The position numbers were made by a program, and so were the translations under genes. Below, one piece after another: positions 35,513 to 44,961 of a stretch of 64,000 nt of DNA (position 1 is its first letter; each line of letters starts with the position of its first letter). This DNA is from Actinacidiphila acidipaludis (GTDB lineage Bacteria > Actinomycetota > Actinomycetes > Streptomycetales > Streptomycetaceae): positions 1 to 64,000 of the forward strand of contig NZ_JAINZZ010000025.1 of the NCBI RefSeq assembly GCF_019890725.1. The letters are read 5' to 3'. A model generated the notes under the pieces. The model saw only the letters and a program-made list of their open reading frames with translations. It was not told where the DNA came from and did no database searches.

Positions 35513-38161
35513 CTACGCCGCCGGGGTGCTGCCCTTCGCGGTGGCGGTGGGACCGGTCCCGGTGCCGGTGACCGCGGCCACCGTCACCGTGTAGGAGGTG
35601 CCGGGCGTCAGGTCGCCGAGGACCCGGAACATGCCCTTGGCGGAGGGCTGCGTCACCAGGGCGTCCCGTCCGCTGACCTGGACCGTCCTGGCCGTGCCGG
35701 ACGGGTCGGTCAGCACGATCCGGTAGCCGGTCACGTGCGAGTCGCCGACGGAGGCCGGCGGGGTCCACGAGACGGTGGCGGCCGTCGCCTGGGTGTGCAG
35801 CTTGACCCCGCTGGGTGCCGCCGGAAGGACGCTGCCGGCGATCGGGGCGAGAGGGGCTGACGGAAGCGAGGGGGCGCTGCTGCCCTGGGAGTTGAGCGCC
35901 GTCACGGTGACCTGGTACGCGGTGCCGTCGGTCAGTCCGGTGAGCGTGGCGAGCGCCGAGGCGCCGAACTCCGCGGCCGGCACGGTGGCGGTCGCCGCGA
36001 CGTGCCCGGCGGGGTCGACGGCCGTGGCGCGGTACGCGGTGACCGGTGAACCGCCGTCCGCCCAGACCGGGTTGAACGTCACGAGCAGGGTTCCGTCCAC
36101 GCCGGTCGAGGTGCCGACGCGGGTGGGAGCGGCGGGTACGGACAGGGCGCCGTACCGCTCACCGAGCAGCCAGCGGTAGGCGGGTTCGAGCCCCGCGTTC
36201 GCCACGACGTCAGCGGGGGCGTCCGCGGGCGAGGCGATGATGTGGTTCCCCTGTGTGACGAGGCCCTTGTTGGAGCTGTCGGCGTCGCCCTGCTCCCACC
36301 AGTTGCCGGAGACCAGGGTGGGGTCGTTGTTGCCGAGCGCGTCGCGGTAGTCGGTGTGGCGGCTGGCGACGTTGGCGTACGAGGCGCCGTACAGGACGTT
36401 GCCGGAGACCGTCTCGTAGGTGCAGCCGTTGTCGGTGTAGACGCTCTTGCCGAGGCCGAACTGGGTGTGGATGACGTTTCCGGTCACCTTCTCCCCGTCG
36501 GTCATCGAGGTGCCGGTCAGCCCCTGGGTGTAGATGCCGCCGCCGTCGTCCAGGCCCTGCATGTAGTCGGTGATGAGGTTGTCGCTCACAGCGTTGTCGT
36601 GGCTGTCGTTCGGGGTCGCGGGGGAACCGATCTTGTCGGGCCAGCCGCCCCAGCCCATGGAGATGCCCGAGTAGCCGACGTGGTCGATCTGGTTGTGGGA
36701 GATCAGGTCGTGCTGCGTGTAGCCGTTGACGATGGGCACGCCGCCGGTGAACTCCCGTGGCAGGGCGTAGAGGTGGTTGTCCAGCACCTGCACGTCGCGG
36801 GTGACGTCGCCGTCGTCGCCGGGCAGGGCGTCGCCGACGCCGCCGATCTCCACGCCGTTGCCGGAGATGTCGGTGAAGACGCTGCCGCTGACCTGGGAGT
36901 CCTGGGTGCCGTCGGCCAGTTCCAACCCGGCAGCGCCGAGATGGACGAACGCGTCCTGGGAGAAGTCGACGTGGCGCCCGTGCGAGACGGCGACGTTGCC
37001 GGGTTCCTTGGTCCACGCGCCGAACGGGCATGCGCCGCCTTCCACGAAACCGCACAGGCCCTCGGTGGCGTATCCGGTCGGGCCGGAGATGGTGTAGCCG
37101 GCCTGGATCTCCGAGAACCCCTCGGGCGAGGACGGCGTGAGCCAGGTCGCGTAGCTGAACTGCAGTCCGCGGAAGGCGATGTCGTGAACGGGCGCGGCGG
37201 CCGTGCCGCGGCCGTCGACGAGTTTCTCCAGCGCCGGCGCCTCCACGTCGGCCCGGTGCAGGTCCTCGCCGGGGCGCGGCATGTAGTAGACGGTGTGCGC
37301 ACCGCGGTCCAGGTACCACTCGCCCGGGGTGTCCAGCAGTTCGCGGGCGTTCTCGATGTACGTGGCGTGGCCGCCGTTGGTCAGGGAGCCGGGGCCCACC
37401 ATGCTGACCGTGCGGCCGGGGATGTCGGGGAACTCCACCCGCTTGTTGGAGTTGTCCCAGCAGGGCTGGACCATGGTGACCGTCGTGCCGGAAGCGGAGG
37501 CGATGTCGCAGCGGGGCTGTGTCCACTGCCCGAGTCCGTCGCGCTGCACGTTCCACAGGGCCTCGCCGCTGGTGTACACGAACTCGGCGCCGGCGATGTC
37601 GGGCCAACGGGCGAGGGTGTCGCCGGACGCGGTGTACCCGGTGGCGGTCCTGGTCAGGGTGACCGGGACCTCACCCGCGGCGCGGTCGGCGCGTACCCCG
37701 TCGACGTACAACTGGCGGGTGTCGGTGAGTCCTTGGGGTGCGTGCGCGGACCACAGGCCGGGGCGGCCGGGGACCTGGTGCCAGCCGGTGACCTGGCGGC
37801 CGCCGCTGATCACGGAGGCCCCGGTGCCCTGCCAGACCACCCGGTGGCCGCCGGAACCGGAGTCGCGTGCGTCGAGGGTGAGCGGCGCGGACAGCCGGTA
37901 GGTTCCGGCGGCCAGGTGCACGGTGAGGTCGCCGGTCAGGTGGCCGTCGCGCGCCCGTACCAGTTGCTGGGCCCGCTGCGGGGTGCGCACCGGGTGCCGG
38001 GCGTCGCCGCTCGCATGGTCGTCACCGCTCGGCGCCACGTAGACGTCGGACGCCGTGTCCGCGTCCGCCCGCGATGCGGCGTTCGCGGGTACGGCCGCGA
38101 CCAGGGCTCCCGCGGCGAGGGCAAGCGCCGCGAGAGCCGGTACCAGTCGATGTCGGGACAC
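35513..38161 (-). CDS. Secreted right-handed beta-helix protein with two fibronectin III domains
   Basis: The 882-residue exported protein has a signal peptide (to about residue 28, ANAA) and DVYVAPSGDDHASGDARHPV, the standard opening of secreted polysaccharide-degrading beta-helix proteins. The beta-helix runs from about 40 to 660 (DLTVHLAAGTYRLSAPLTL, then stacked repeats such as VSDNLITDYMQGLDDGGGIY). Two FN3 modules (about 680-775 and 785-880) follow. It resembles lyases or glycosidases acting on plant or fungal polysaccharide; the exact linkage is unknown. GTG 38161 lies six bases after GGAGGAGG. An ATG two codons earlier directly abuts that site and is less likely. It neighbours GH27 and GH95 genes. 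Confidence 0.8.
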   Translation of the reverse strand: MSRHRLVPALAALALAAGALVAAVPANAASRADADTASDVYVAPSGDDHASGDARHPVRTPQRAQQLVRARDGHLTGDLTVHLAAGTYRLSAPLTLDARDSGSGGHRVVWQGTGASVISGGRQVTGWHQVPGRPGLWSAHAPQGLTDTRQLYVDGVRADRAAGEVPVTLTRTATGYTASGDTLARWPDIAGAEFVYTSGEALWNVQRDGLGQWTQPRCDIASASGTTVTMVQPCWDNSNKRVEFPDIPGRTVSMVGPGSLTNGGHATYIENARELLDTPGEWYLDRGAHTVYYMPRPGEDLHRADVEAPALEKLVDGRGTAAAPVHDIAFRGLQFSYATWLTPSSPEGFSEIQAGYTISGPTGYATEGLCGFVEGGACPFGAWTKEPGNVAVSHGRHVDFSQDAFVHLGAAGLELADGTQDSQVSGSVFTDISGNGVEIGGVGDALPGDDGDVTRDVQVLDNHLYALPREFTGGVPIVNGYTQHDLISHNQIDHVGYSGISMGWGGWPDKIGSPATPNDSHDNAVSDNLITDYMQGLDDGGGIYTQGLTGTSMTDGEKVTGNVIHTQFGLGKSVYTDNGCTYETVSGNVLYGASYANVASRHTDYRDALGNNDPTLVSGNWWEQGDADSSNKGLVTQGNHIIASPADAPADVVANAGLEPAYRWLLGERYGALSVPAAPTRVGTSTGVDGTLLVTFNPVWADGGSPVTAYRATAVDPAGHVAATATVPAAEFGASALATLTGLTDGTAYQVTVTALNSQGSSAPSLPSAPLAPIAGSVLPAAPSGVKLHTQATAATVSWTPPASVGDSHVTGYRIVLTDPSGTARTVQVSGRDALVTQPSAKGMFRVLGDLTPGTSYTVTVAAVTGTGTGPTATAKGSTPAA

Positions 38162-38272
38162 GGTCATCCTCCTCCAGAGGTCGGGGAATCGCGGGGGAAA
38201 CCTACGACCTTTGGCATGTACCGTCAATGAAAAGCGCAGGAATGACGGCGCCACGAGGTGTGCACGACGGCT

Positions 38273-38285
38273 ATTCATCGGATGA
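38273..38285. promoter_or_regulatory. Glycan-cluster dyad, site 1
   Basis: ATTCATCGGATGA (TCATC-G-GATGA core) lies 112 bases upstream of the beta-helix gene. It matches the centre of the perfect palindrome upstream of the GH27/GH95 genes at 40809-40829. Confidence 0.45.
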
Positions 38286-38361
38286 CAAGCGCGCTCACTG
38301 CAGGAGTTTCGGGCCGCGTCGTGGAACGCCGGCCGCCACCGGAGAAGCTGTGCGAGGGTGC

Positions 38362-38392
38362 GGGGTGGCACACCGCGGCGGTGCGCCACCCC
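38362..38392 (-). terminator. Hairpin after the GH27 gene
   Basis: GGGGTGGC (38362-38369) pairs with GCCACCCC (38385-38392), with further pairing inside (CACC/GGTG). It lies about 20 bases beyond the stop of the minus-strand GH27 gene. Confidence 0.65.
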
Positions 38393-38413
38393 ACGACATC
38401 GCAGCCGGAGGAG

Positions 38414-40720
38414 TCAGCCGGCGCTGGTGGAGAAGCTGTCGAAGTCGTCCTGGCTCGGGTAGCCCGGGTTGCGGGCCGTGCCGAAGACCCCGACGTCCTG
38501 AGTGGCCGCTGCGGAGGGGACGTTCGCCGTGCTCAGCGCGGTCCAGGTGGCGCCGTCGGTGGAGTAGTAGCCCGTGTAGGAGGTGCCGGACCTGACCAGC
38601 CGGATCCAGCTGGGCAGAACGGGCTTGCCGACGCCGGAGCCGTTGGCGGCGGTGCCGGAGTCGAGCCGGCCGTCGCCGTTGGCGTCCCACTGCATGAAGT
38701 AGCCCTTCTTGGCGCTCACTCCCACGGTCACGAAGCCGGGCGAGTCGGCCGCGCGGGTGACGTCGTTGCGCACGATGATCCCGGTCTTGGCCCCGGAGTT
38801 CTGGTACTGCTGCCAGGTGACGCGCACCGTGGTCGTGGAGCCGTCGTGCTCGGCGCCGGGGACGTAGACGGCGCCGTACTCGTTCTTCGAGCCGTAGACG
38901 TCGGAGCCTGCCGCGCGGATGCTCAGTGCGCTGCCGACCTGCGAGAAGTTCGCCGGTTCCGGCGTGGAGCCGAAGGTGCGGAAGGGGGTCCCGACGGGCG
39001 CGCCGAGGAGGAGGGACGTGTGCCCGGCGGCCGACCCGGTGGAGTCGGCGCCGTTGCCGTTCTTCCAGCGGAACCCGGCGGTGCCGTCGAGCCGGACCGT
39101 CGGAAAGAGCCGGTCGACGGAGGCGGGCGCGGTGACACGGTAGGTGGCGTGGACCGTCTCACCGGGCGCGACGGAGGCGAACGACGTGGGCGACAGGGGG
39201 GCGGCGGCCCAGCCCTGCGGAACCGCCAGGGCGACGTGGACCTGGGTCGCGGCCGTGGTACCCCAGTTGGTGAAGTCGGCTGTGGCCGTGGTGTCCTGAC
39301 CGGTCATCAGAGTGGGGGCAGCGGTCACCGCGAGCCCGGTCTGCGGACGGGCCGGGGCCCTGTCCGCGGCCCACGGGCGCACCCGGAACAGGGCCACGCC
39401 GTGAGCGGGGACGGAGGCGGCGACGGCGCTGCCCGAGGACCGGGTGACCTGGTGGGTCCACAGGTTGTCGAGCCGGTACGCGGAGGACGGCGGCAGGCCG
39501 GTGGCGCCCGGGTCCACCGAGACGGTCTGCGCGGCGGTCCCGGTGTTGAACAGCCCGACGACGACGTCGCCGTTCGGCTCCGGCTTGGCGAAGACCTGCG
39601 TGGTCGCGGTACTGCTCACCCGCGACGCGTTGACGGCGTCCTGGTCGACCGCGATCACGTCGCGGTTCGTCAGCAGCGCGAGGTCGGCGGCGTCGAGCCT
39701 GGTCAGGTCCGTGCCGAGGAGCAGCGGGGAGGCGGCCAGCGACCACAGGCTCAGCTGGGTCTGGCGCTCGTCGGGCGACAGCCCGTCGTCGTCGCCGTTG
39801 CCGACCTCTATCGAGTCGTAGTCGTTGAACGCGCCTGGGCCGCCGTACGGTTGCCAGGCCGCGACCTGGTCGAACCTGCCCGACACCTTCTGCCAGCTGG
39901 TCAGCGGGGTGCTCGATCCGTTGACGCCGCAGTAGCACTCGATGTCCCCGCCGGTGCGCCAGCCGTTGCTGGTGGCCTCCCAGGTGGCGGCGTCGGCCAT
40001 GCTGAGCGAGTTCGACAGTTCCAGGTGCATCGGGCGGCCGGTGGCGACGATGGCCTGGTGCCACGCCTGCATGTCCGGGCGCTGGTCGCCGGGGACCACG
40101 CCGCCGCCGGGACCGACGAAGTCCATCTTGATGTAGTCGACGCCCCAGGAGGCGAACAGGTCGGCGTAGCTCTGCACGTACTCCTGCGCGCCCGGCTTGC
40201 TGAAGTCGATGCGGTAGTTGTCGTTGTTCGTGTTGCCGGGCTGCGTGGGATCGGCGATGTCCTGGATGTGGTACGGGGTCCCCTGGATCGGCAGGTTCTT
40301 CTGGTACGCCTCGATCGGAACGCCCGGTGTCAGATAGATGCCGAGCTTGAGGCCGAGACCGTGCAGATAGGCGGCGAGCGCCGGGATGCCGTCGGGGAAG
40401 CGGGTGGTGTCCCAGGTGTCGCGCCCGTACGCGTCCAGGTGGTCGGACCAGCCGGCGTCGATGTTGATGTACCGGTAGCCGTACCGCTGCAGCTTGTCGT
40501 GCATCACGCGTGCCTGCGCCTTGATGCCGTCCTCGGTCAGGCTGCCGCCTTCGCGCAGTGCGCTCCAGCTGCTCCAGCCCATCGGCGGTGTGGGCGAGAC
40601 CTGCGCGGCTGCGTCGGGCGGAGGCACGGGGGGCGGCGAGGCCGTCGCGGGAGAGACGCCGGCTGCCAGCCCGAGGGAGAGCAGAACCGGCAGCAGACAT
40701 CTGGTCAATTTCGCGTGCAC
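38414..40720 (-). CDS. Secreted GH27 alpha-galactosidase with NEW3-type and C-terminal modules
   Basis: The 768-residue exported enzyme has a signal peptide (about 1-28) and a GH27 (beta/alpha)8 catalytic domain from TPPMGWSSWSAL (about 44). The nucleophile is Asp200 in YIKMDF and the acid/base Asp259 in RTGGDIECYC. The antiparallel C-domain extends to about 450. Next come an NPCBM-associated NEW3-like Ig domain (about 460-560) and a DUF1349/concanavalin-like module (about 570-765, ending in SQDDFDSFS). The family removes terminal alpha-galactose (or beta-arabinopyranose) from plant polysaccharides. GTG start after AAGGAG. Divergent from a GH95-type gene. Confidence 0.88.
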   Translation of the reverse strand: MHAKLTRCLLPVLLSLGLAAGVSPATASPPPVPPPDAAAQVSPTPPMGWSSWSALREGGSLTEDGIKAQARVMHDKLQRYGYRYINIDAGWSDHLDAYGRDTWDTTRFPDGIPALAAYLHGLGLKLGIYLTPGVPIEAYQKNLPIQGTPYHIQDIADPTQPGNTNNDNYRIDFSKPGAQEYVQSYADLFASWGVDYIKMDFVGPGGGVVPGDQRPDMQAWHQAIVATGRPMHLELSNSLSMADAATWEATSNGWRTGGDIECYCGVNGSSTPLTSWQKVSGRFDQVAAWQPYGGPGAFNDYDSIEVGNGDDDGLSPDERQTQLSLWSLAASPLLLGTDLTRLDAADLALLTNRDVIAVDQDAVNASRVSSTATTQVFAKPEPNGDVVVGLFNTGTAAQTVSVDPGATGLPPSSAYRLDNLWTHQVTRSSGSAVAASVPAHGVALFRVRPWAADRAPARPQTGLAVTAAPTLMTGQDTTATADFTNWGTTAATQVHVALAVPQGWAAAPLSPTSFASVAPGETVHATYRVTAPASVDRLFPTVRLDGTAGFRWKNGNGADSTGSAAGHTSLLLGAPVGTPFRTFGSTPEPANFSQVGSALSIRAAGSDVYGSKNEYGAVYVPGAEHDGSTTTVRVTWQQYQNSGAKTGIIVRNDVTRAADSPGFVTVGVSAKKGYFMQWDANGDGRLDSGTAANGSGVGKPVLPSWIRLVRSGTSYTGYYSTDGATWTALSTANVPSAAATQDVGVFGTARNPGYPSQDDFDSFSTSAG

Positions 40721-40808
40721 GAGTGACTCCTTCGCGGGATCTGGGGCAACGTGCCTTGTCCTCGGCGGTCGAATCCCACGTTCTACGGGTGATATGCCGT
40801 CACGTCAA

Positions 40809-40829
40809 CAGATTCATCCGATGAATCTG
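40809..40829. promoter_or_regulatory. Glycan-cluster dyad, site 2 (perfect palindrome)
   Basis: CAGATTCATC-C-GATGAATCTG is a perfect inverted repeat with 10-bp arms, located between the divergent GH27 and GH95-like genes. It is the strongest operator candidate of this cluster and shares TTCATCnGATGA with site 1. Confidence 0.65.
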
Positions 40830-41025
40830 GGGTTACCTGCGATACGCGGTGAGTCCTGTGGTGGTGTCGATGCCGCACAGCGCCGTACCGGGCATGGTGA
40901 ATCGCGCGGCCCCGCGCTTCCGTGTCTGACCAGCCATGACGGCACGCCAGACGCGACGAAACCCCCGATCTATCTGGCGTGAACGCGGCACCCTTCCCGA
41001 ACTGCGGGGCGATTTTCCCTTGACC

Positions 41026-41034
41026 CATCCGATG
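41026..41034. promoter_or_regulatory. Glycan-cluster dyad, site 3 (short)
   Basis: CATC-C-GATG repeats the centre of site 2 and lies 83 bases before the GH95-like start. It is short, so it is weak support by itself. Confidence 0.25.
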
Positions 41035-41116
41035 TCTGATGCTTCCCTGCTGCTGCGACATCGCCCTCGCGTTGCCGTCCTGTCAGCCATGAGCAACCCA
41101 TGAGCGGAGCCCTCGC

Positions 41117-43552
41117 ATGGCCCAAGGTGGTTGGAGAATCCGGCGGTCCTCCTCGACGTTGCTGCTCGTCTACTCCCTGGCGGTGGCGCTGCTGGGGCAG
41201 TCCCCGGCGGCCGGCGCGAGCGCGGCGGCGACCACGGCGTGGCGCGACGGCTCCTTCCACGTCGACGTCCCCGCCATGGTGCACAGCTCCGATGTGGTCC
41301 TCGGCCGGCCCAACACGGCGTCCGCCCAGGCGATGCCCCTGGGCAACGGCGACCTCGGCGCCGGGGTGTGGGACGAGAACGGCCTGACCGTCCAGCTGAA
41401 CCGGGCGGACACCCTGCCCGACCGGCTGTCGCCCGGCCAGGTCGTCGTGCCGGGACTGGCCAAGCTGACCAGCGCCCCCGACTACCGGGGCCGCCTCGAC
41501 CTCTACGACGGCACGTTCGTCCAGTCCGGCGGTGGCATGACGGCGACCACCTACGTACGCGCCGACACCGACGAACTCGTCGTCGACGTCACCGGAGCCG
41601 ATCCGGACACCGCGCAGACGGCGCGGTTGCGTCTGTGGCAGCCCCGCACACCGACCGCGTCGGCCGGCGCCTCCATCGGCACACTCGCCCAGACCTGGCA
41701 GGACAACGCACAACCGGGCGCCAGCGGCCGGACGTTCGGCGCCCTCGCCGCCATCACCGCGTCCGGGCGCGACGTGCGCGCCGACGTCGTCGACCCGCTG
41801 ACCGTGCAGGTGAGCGTCAGGCCCAGACCGAACGGTTCCTTCCGCGTCGTCGTCGCGTCGCCGCAGTGGACCGGCGGCGACGCGACGGCCACCGCCCAGC
41901 GGCTGCTGGCCGGCAGCGGCGGTTCCTCCGTCCTCGCCCGGACCGCGGCCTGGTGGCACGAGTACTGGGGCGGCGTCGGGATGATGGGGCTGTCCTCGCC
42001 GGACGGTTCGGCGCAGTACCTGGCGAACCTGCGGACGATCAGCCTGTTCGCCCAAGCAGCGGAGCGCGGCACCGTGCGCCCGGGCTCGCAGGCGGGTGTC
42101 GCCGACCTGTTCGACTCCTCCGGCGACACGCATTCCTGGGATCCGGCGTCGTACTGGGGCTGGAACCTCAGGATGCTGGTCACGGCCGACATGGGCGCCG
42201 GCGCGTACGCCAACAACGACGGCTACTTCGCCCTGTACCGCGACGCCCTGCCGGAGACCCTCGCCTGGACGGCCGGCGAGTTCCCCGGCTCGGCCGGCGC
42301 GTGCACACCGGAGACCATGCGGTTCAACGGCGTCGGCGTCCAGGTGCACCTCGCCAACGGCCAGTGGGGCGCCAAACCGTATCTGAACTGCAGCTCCCAG
42401 GGGCCGGCCAACTACAACGCGAGGACGCTGTCCACGGGCGCGGAGGTCGCGCTGTTCGTCTGGCAGACCTACCAGGCCACGGACGACCGGGAGTTCCTGC
42501 GGCAGAACTACCCGCTCATGGCCGACTGGGCCAGGTTCATGCTCGCGTACGCGACGACCGGCGCGGACGGACACCTGCACACCAGCCCGTCCAACGCGCA
42601 CGAGACCCAGTGGGACGTCAGCGATCCCACCACCGACATCACGGCGATGACCGCGGTCTTCCCCGACGTGATCCAGGCCGCGCGACTGCTCCATCGCGAC
42701 CAGGACCTCGTGACCGCGCTGAGCGCGGCGCTGCCGAAGATCCTGCCGTACCCCCGCACCGACGCCGCGACCATGACCCAGCAGCTCGACCCCGCAGCCG
42801 ACAGCACCGGGCAGGACGTGATCGGCCAGTCGTTCCAGCAGGCCGCGAAGACCCACAACGAGGAGAATCTCGGCCTCGAACCGGTGTGGCCCTACGGAGT
42901 GATCGGCGACAGCGGCCCGCTGTCGGACCTGGCCAAGCGCACCTTCGCCGATCGCCCCTTCGTCGAGCACAACGACTGGAGCTTCGACCCCATCGACGCG
43001 GCCCGGCTCGGTTTCGGCGACGACATGGCGAAGGAACTGGTCGACCTCACCGAGACCTACCAGCAGCGCCCGTCGGGCCTGGCGTCCTTCGGCGCCACCT
43101 ACCAGGAGCCGTACGCCGAGCAGGGCGCGGTCGTGACCACGGCGCTGCAGGACGCGCTCGTCCAGGACTACGACGGCCTGCTGCGCGTCGCACCGGCGCT
43201 GCCCACCGGCTGGAACGCCGACGCCACGGTGTTCATCCAGCACCGGAGCAAGGTCGACGTGCAGGTCCGGGACGGCGTGCCGGTGACGGTCGCGATCGAG
43301 GCCGGCGCGAACGTCGCACAGCAGGTGCGCAACCCCTGGCCCGGCCAGAGCGTCGAGGTGGTCGCGAACGGCCGCACGGTCGTCGCCCCGACGTCCGCCT
43401 CCCGGTTCACCGTCCCGCTGCGGGCCGGCCACGCGTACCTCATCGAGCGGGACGGCGCGCCGACGCTGCCGTTCGCGCCGGTCACCGCCACGCCCGCGAC
43501 CGCGGCACGCACCCTCGGGCCGGTCGTCATCGGTCTGCCGAAGGCGGGCTGA
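41117..43552 (+). CDS. Secreted GH95-like glycosidase (alpha-L-fucosidase/galactosidase type)
   Basis: The 811-residue exported protein has a signal peptide to about residue 36. The N-terminal beta-sandwich contains the family segment MPLGNGDLGAGVWDENGL. The (alpha/alpha)6-barrel follows, with SWDPASYWGWNLRML (about 337), WDVSDPTTDITAM, HNEENLGLEPVWPYG (about 578) and NDWSFDPIDAARLGFGDDM. The C-terminal beta domain ends the protein. GH95 members remove alpha-1,2-fucose or alpha-L-galactose by inversion. This protein lies toward the edge of the family, so substrate is uncertain. With the GH27 and beta-helix proteins it would complete debranching of a plant-type polysaccharide. Confidence 0.78.
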   Translation: MAQGGWRIRRSSSTLLLVYSLAVALLGQSPAAGASAAATTAWRDGSFHVDVPAMVHSSDVVLGRPNTASAQAMPLGNGDLGAGVWDENGLTVQLNRADTLPDRLSPGQVVVPGLAKLTSAPDYRGRLDLYDGTFVQSGGGMTATTYVRADTDELVVDVTGADPDTAQTARLRLWQPRTPTASAGASIGTLAQTWQDNAQPGASGRTFGALAAITASGRDVRADVVDPLTVQVSVRPRPNGSFRVVVASPQWTGGDATATAQRLLAGSGGSSVLARTAAWWHEYWGGVGMMGLSSPDGSAQYLANLRTISLFAQAAERGTVRPGSQAGVADLFDSSGDTHSWDPASYWGWNLRMLVTADMGAGAYANNDGYFALYRDALPETLAWTAGEFPGSAGACTPETMRFNGVGVQVHLANGQWGAKPYLNCSSQGPANYNARTLSTGAEVALFVWQTYQATDDREFLRQNYPLMADWARFMLAYATTGADGHLHTSPSNAHETQWDVSDPTTDITAMTAVFPDVIQAARLLHRDQDLVTALSAALPKILPYPRTDAATMTQQLDPAADSTGQDVIGQSFQQAAKTHNEENLGLEPVWPYGVIGDSGPLSDLAKRTFADRPFVEHNDWSFDPIDAARLGFGDDMAKELVDLTETYQQRPSGLASFGATYQEPYAEQGAVVTTALQDALVQDYDGLLRVAPALPTGWNADATVFIQHRSKVDVQVRDGVPVTVAIEAGANVAQQVRNPWPGQSVEVVANGRTVVAPTSASRFTVPLRAGHAYLIERDGAPTLPFAPVTATPATAARTLGPVVIGLPKAG

Positions 43553-43604
43553 GGCGCACCGAGCGGTTCGACGCCCTCTGCGGCGGGCCGTTGACCGACG
43601 ACGC

Positions 43605-43633
43605 GCTCTGCCCCCGGCCGCCGGGGGCAGAGC
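43605..43633 (+). terminator. Terminator of the GH95-like gene
   Basis: A perfect 13-bp stem (43605-43617 with 43621-43633) with a three-base loop lies 53 bases after the stop codon. Confidence 0.8.
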
Positions 43634-43657
43634 CAGACCCGTGCGGAGCCCTAGGTT

Positions 43658-43677
43658 AATTGCTTGACAAAGCAATT
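43658..43677. promoter_or_regulatory. MarR/TetR-like operator candidate upstream of the amidohydrolase gene
   Basis: AATTGCTT-GACA-AAGCAATT is a perfect inverted repeat in an AT-rich patch 57 bases before the start codon. TTGACA at 43664-43669 fits a -35 box inside it, so binding would block the polymerase. A matching -10 box is not evident. Confidence 0.55.
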
Positions 43678-43733
43678 ATGTAGAGTCGTGGTGGACCGAC
43701 GCTCAACGGTGTGCCACCTGGGAGGACCACACG

Positions 43734-44924
43734 ATGAAGACCCTGGCCCTGCATGCGGGCTCGATGTTCGACGGGTTCAGCCTGTCCGACCCCGCGACGG
43801 TGTACGTCGCCGGTGACCGGATCGTGCGCGTGGACCGGGAGGGAGCGCTTCCCGCCGACGGCACCGCGCTCGTCGACTTCGGTACGGAGGCGTGCCTGCT
43901 CCCCGGCCTCATCGACACGCACGTGCATCTGGCGTTCGACGCCGGACCCGACCCCGTCGCCTCGCTCGCCGCCATGGACGACGAGACCTTGCTGGCGCAC
44001 ATGCGCGACGCGGCCAGGTCCGCCCTGGACGCCGGCATCACCACCCTGCGCGACCTCGGCGACCGTGACTTCCTGTCGCTGAAGCTGGTCGAGGAACTTG
44101 CCGGCCGGCCCGAGCTGGGCCCCGAGATTCTCCCGGCCGGGCCGCCGCTGACCGTGCACGGTGGCCACTGCCACTTCCTCGGCGGCGAGGTCGAGGGCGC
44201 CGAGGCGCTGCGTGCCGCGGTGCGGGAGCGCCACGCACGGGGGTGCCGTGTCATCAAGATCATGGCGAGCGGTGGCCACATGACACCCGACTCGGTGCCG
44301 CCGCACGTCTCGCAGTACAGCCTGGCGGACCTGCGCGTCGTGGTGGACGAGGCCCACGGCCTCGGTCTGCCGGTCGCCGCGCACGTCCACGGCGTGCAGG
44401 CGGTCCAGGACGCCGTCGAAGCGGGCGTGGACAGCCTGGAGCACCTCACGTTCCTGACCAGCGACGGCGCCGGGCCCGACGAGGGTCTGCTCAAGACCGT
44501 CGCCGACAGCGGCAGCTTCGTCAGCCTGACGGTCGGCTCCGACCCCGGCAAGGCTGTGCAGCCCCACGGGGACCTGCTCAAGCACGTCGAGACCATGCGC
44601 AAGGCCTGGACCGAACTGCGCGCGCTGGGGGCGGACGTCGTCGTCGGCTCGGACGCCGGCATAGCCCCCTTCAAGCCCCACGACGTGCTTCCGCACGGGG
44701 TGCGTGATCTCCAGGGTTTCGCCGGCATGACCCCGCTGGAGGCGCTGACGGCCGTGACCAGTGTGGCCGCGCGGGCATGCCGGGTGGAGGGCCGCAAGGG
44801 CCAGATCGCACCCGGCGCCGACGCCGACATCCTCGCCGTTCACGGCAATCCGGTGGCCGACCCCGCCGCGCTGTTCGCGATCGAGGCGGTCTTCCGGGCG
44901 GGCGTTCAGGTCCGGGGGCGCTGA
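43734..44924 (+). CDS. Metal-dependent amidohydrolase (imidazolonepropionase/prolidase-like)
   Basis: The 396-residue TIM-barrel hydrolase has the binuclear metal ligands in place: His63 and His65 (DTHVH), the carboxylated Lys175 (VIKIMASGG), His217 (AHVHG), His237 (LEHLTF) and Asp307 (GSDAG). The set matches the Xaa-Pro dipeptidase / organophosphate acid anhydrolase-like group of amidohydrolases that act on peptides and amides. A small beta-sandwich is formed by both ends. ATG follows CTGGGAGGACC. No regulator gene is adjacent, although its promoter carries a strong palindrome. Confidence 0.87.
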   Translation: MKTLALHAGSMFDGFSLSDPATVYVAGDRIVRVDREGALPADGTALVDFGTEACLLPGLIDTHVHLAFDAGPDPVASLAAMDDETLLAHMRDAARSALDAGITTLRDLGDRDFLSLKLVEELAGRPELGPEILPAGPPLTVHGGHCHFLGGEVEGAEALRAAVRERHARGCRVIKIMASGGHMTPDSVPPHVSQYSLADLRVVVDEAHGLGLPVAAHVHGVQAVQDAVEAGVDSLEHLTFLTSDGAGPDEGLLKTVADSGSFVSLTVGSDPGKAVQPHGDLLKHVETMRKAWTELRALGADVVVGSDAGIAPFKPHDVLPHGVRDLQGFAGMTPLEALTAVTSVAARACRVEGRKGQIAPGADADILAVHGNPVADPAALFAIEAVFRAGVQVRGR

Positions 44925-44932
44925 CCGAGATC

Positions 44933-44961
44933 GGGCCGCGTCGCCATGGCCGACGCGGCCC
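44933..44961 (+). terminator. Terminator of the amidohydrolase gene
   Basis: Arms GGGCCGCGTCG and CGACGCGGCCC (11 bp, seven-base loop) begin nine bases after the stop codon. Confidence 0.75.

Larger units (their letters stand above)
40721..41116. other. Divergent intergenic region of the glycan cluster, 396 bases
   Basis: The region holds both promoters and two dyads (listed separately). Base composition drops in GC near 40790-40860, as expected of promoters. No further gene is supported. Confidence 0.55.

Noticed and set aside
41131..43659. 800-residue frame overlapping the GH95-like gene in another frame
   Set aside because: Arg/Gly/Pro-rich with no motif; the other frame has the signal peptide and family motifs.
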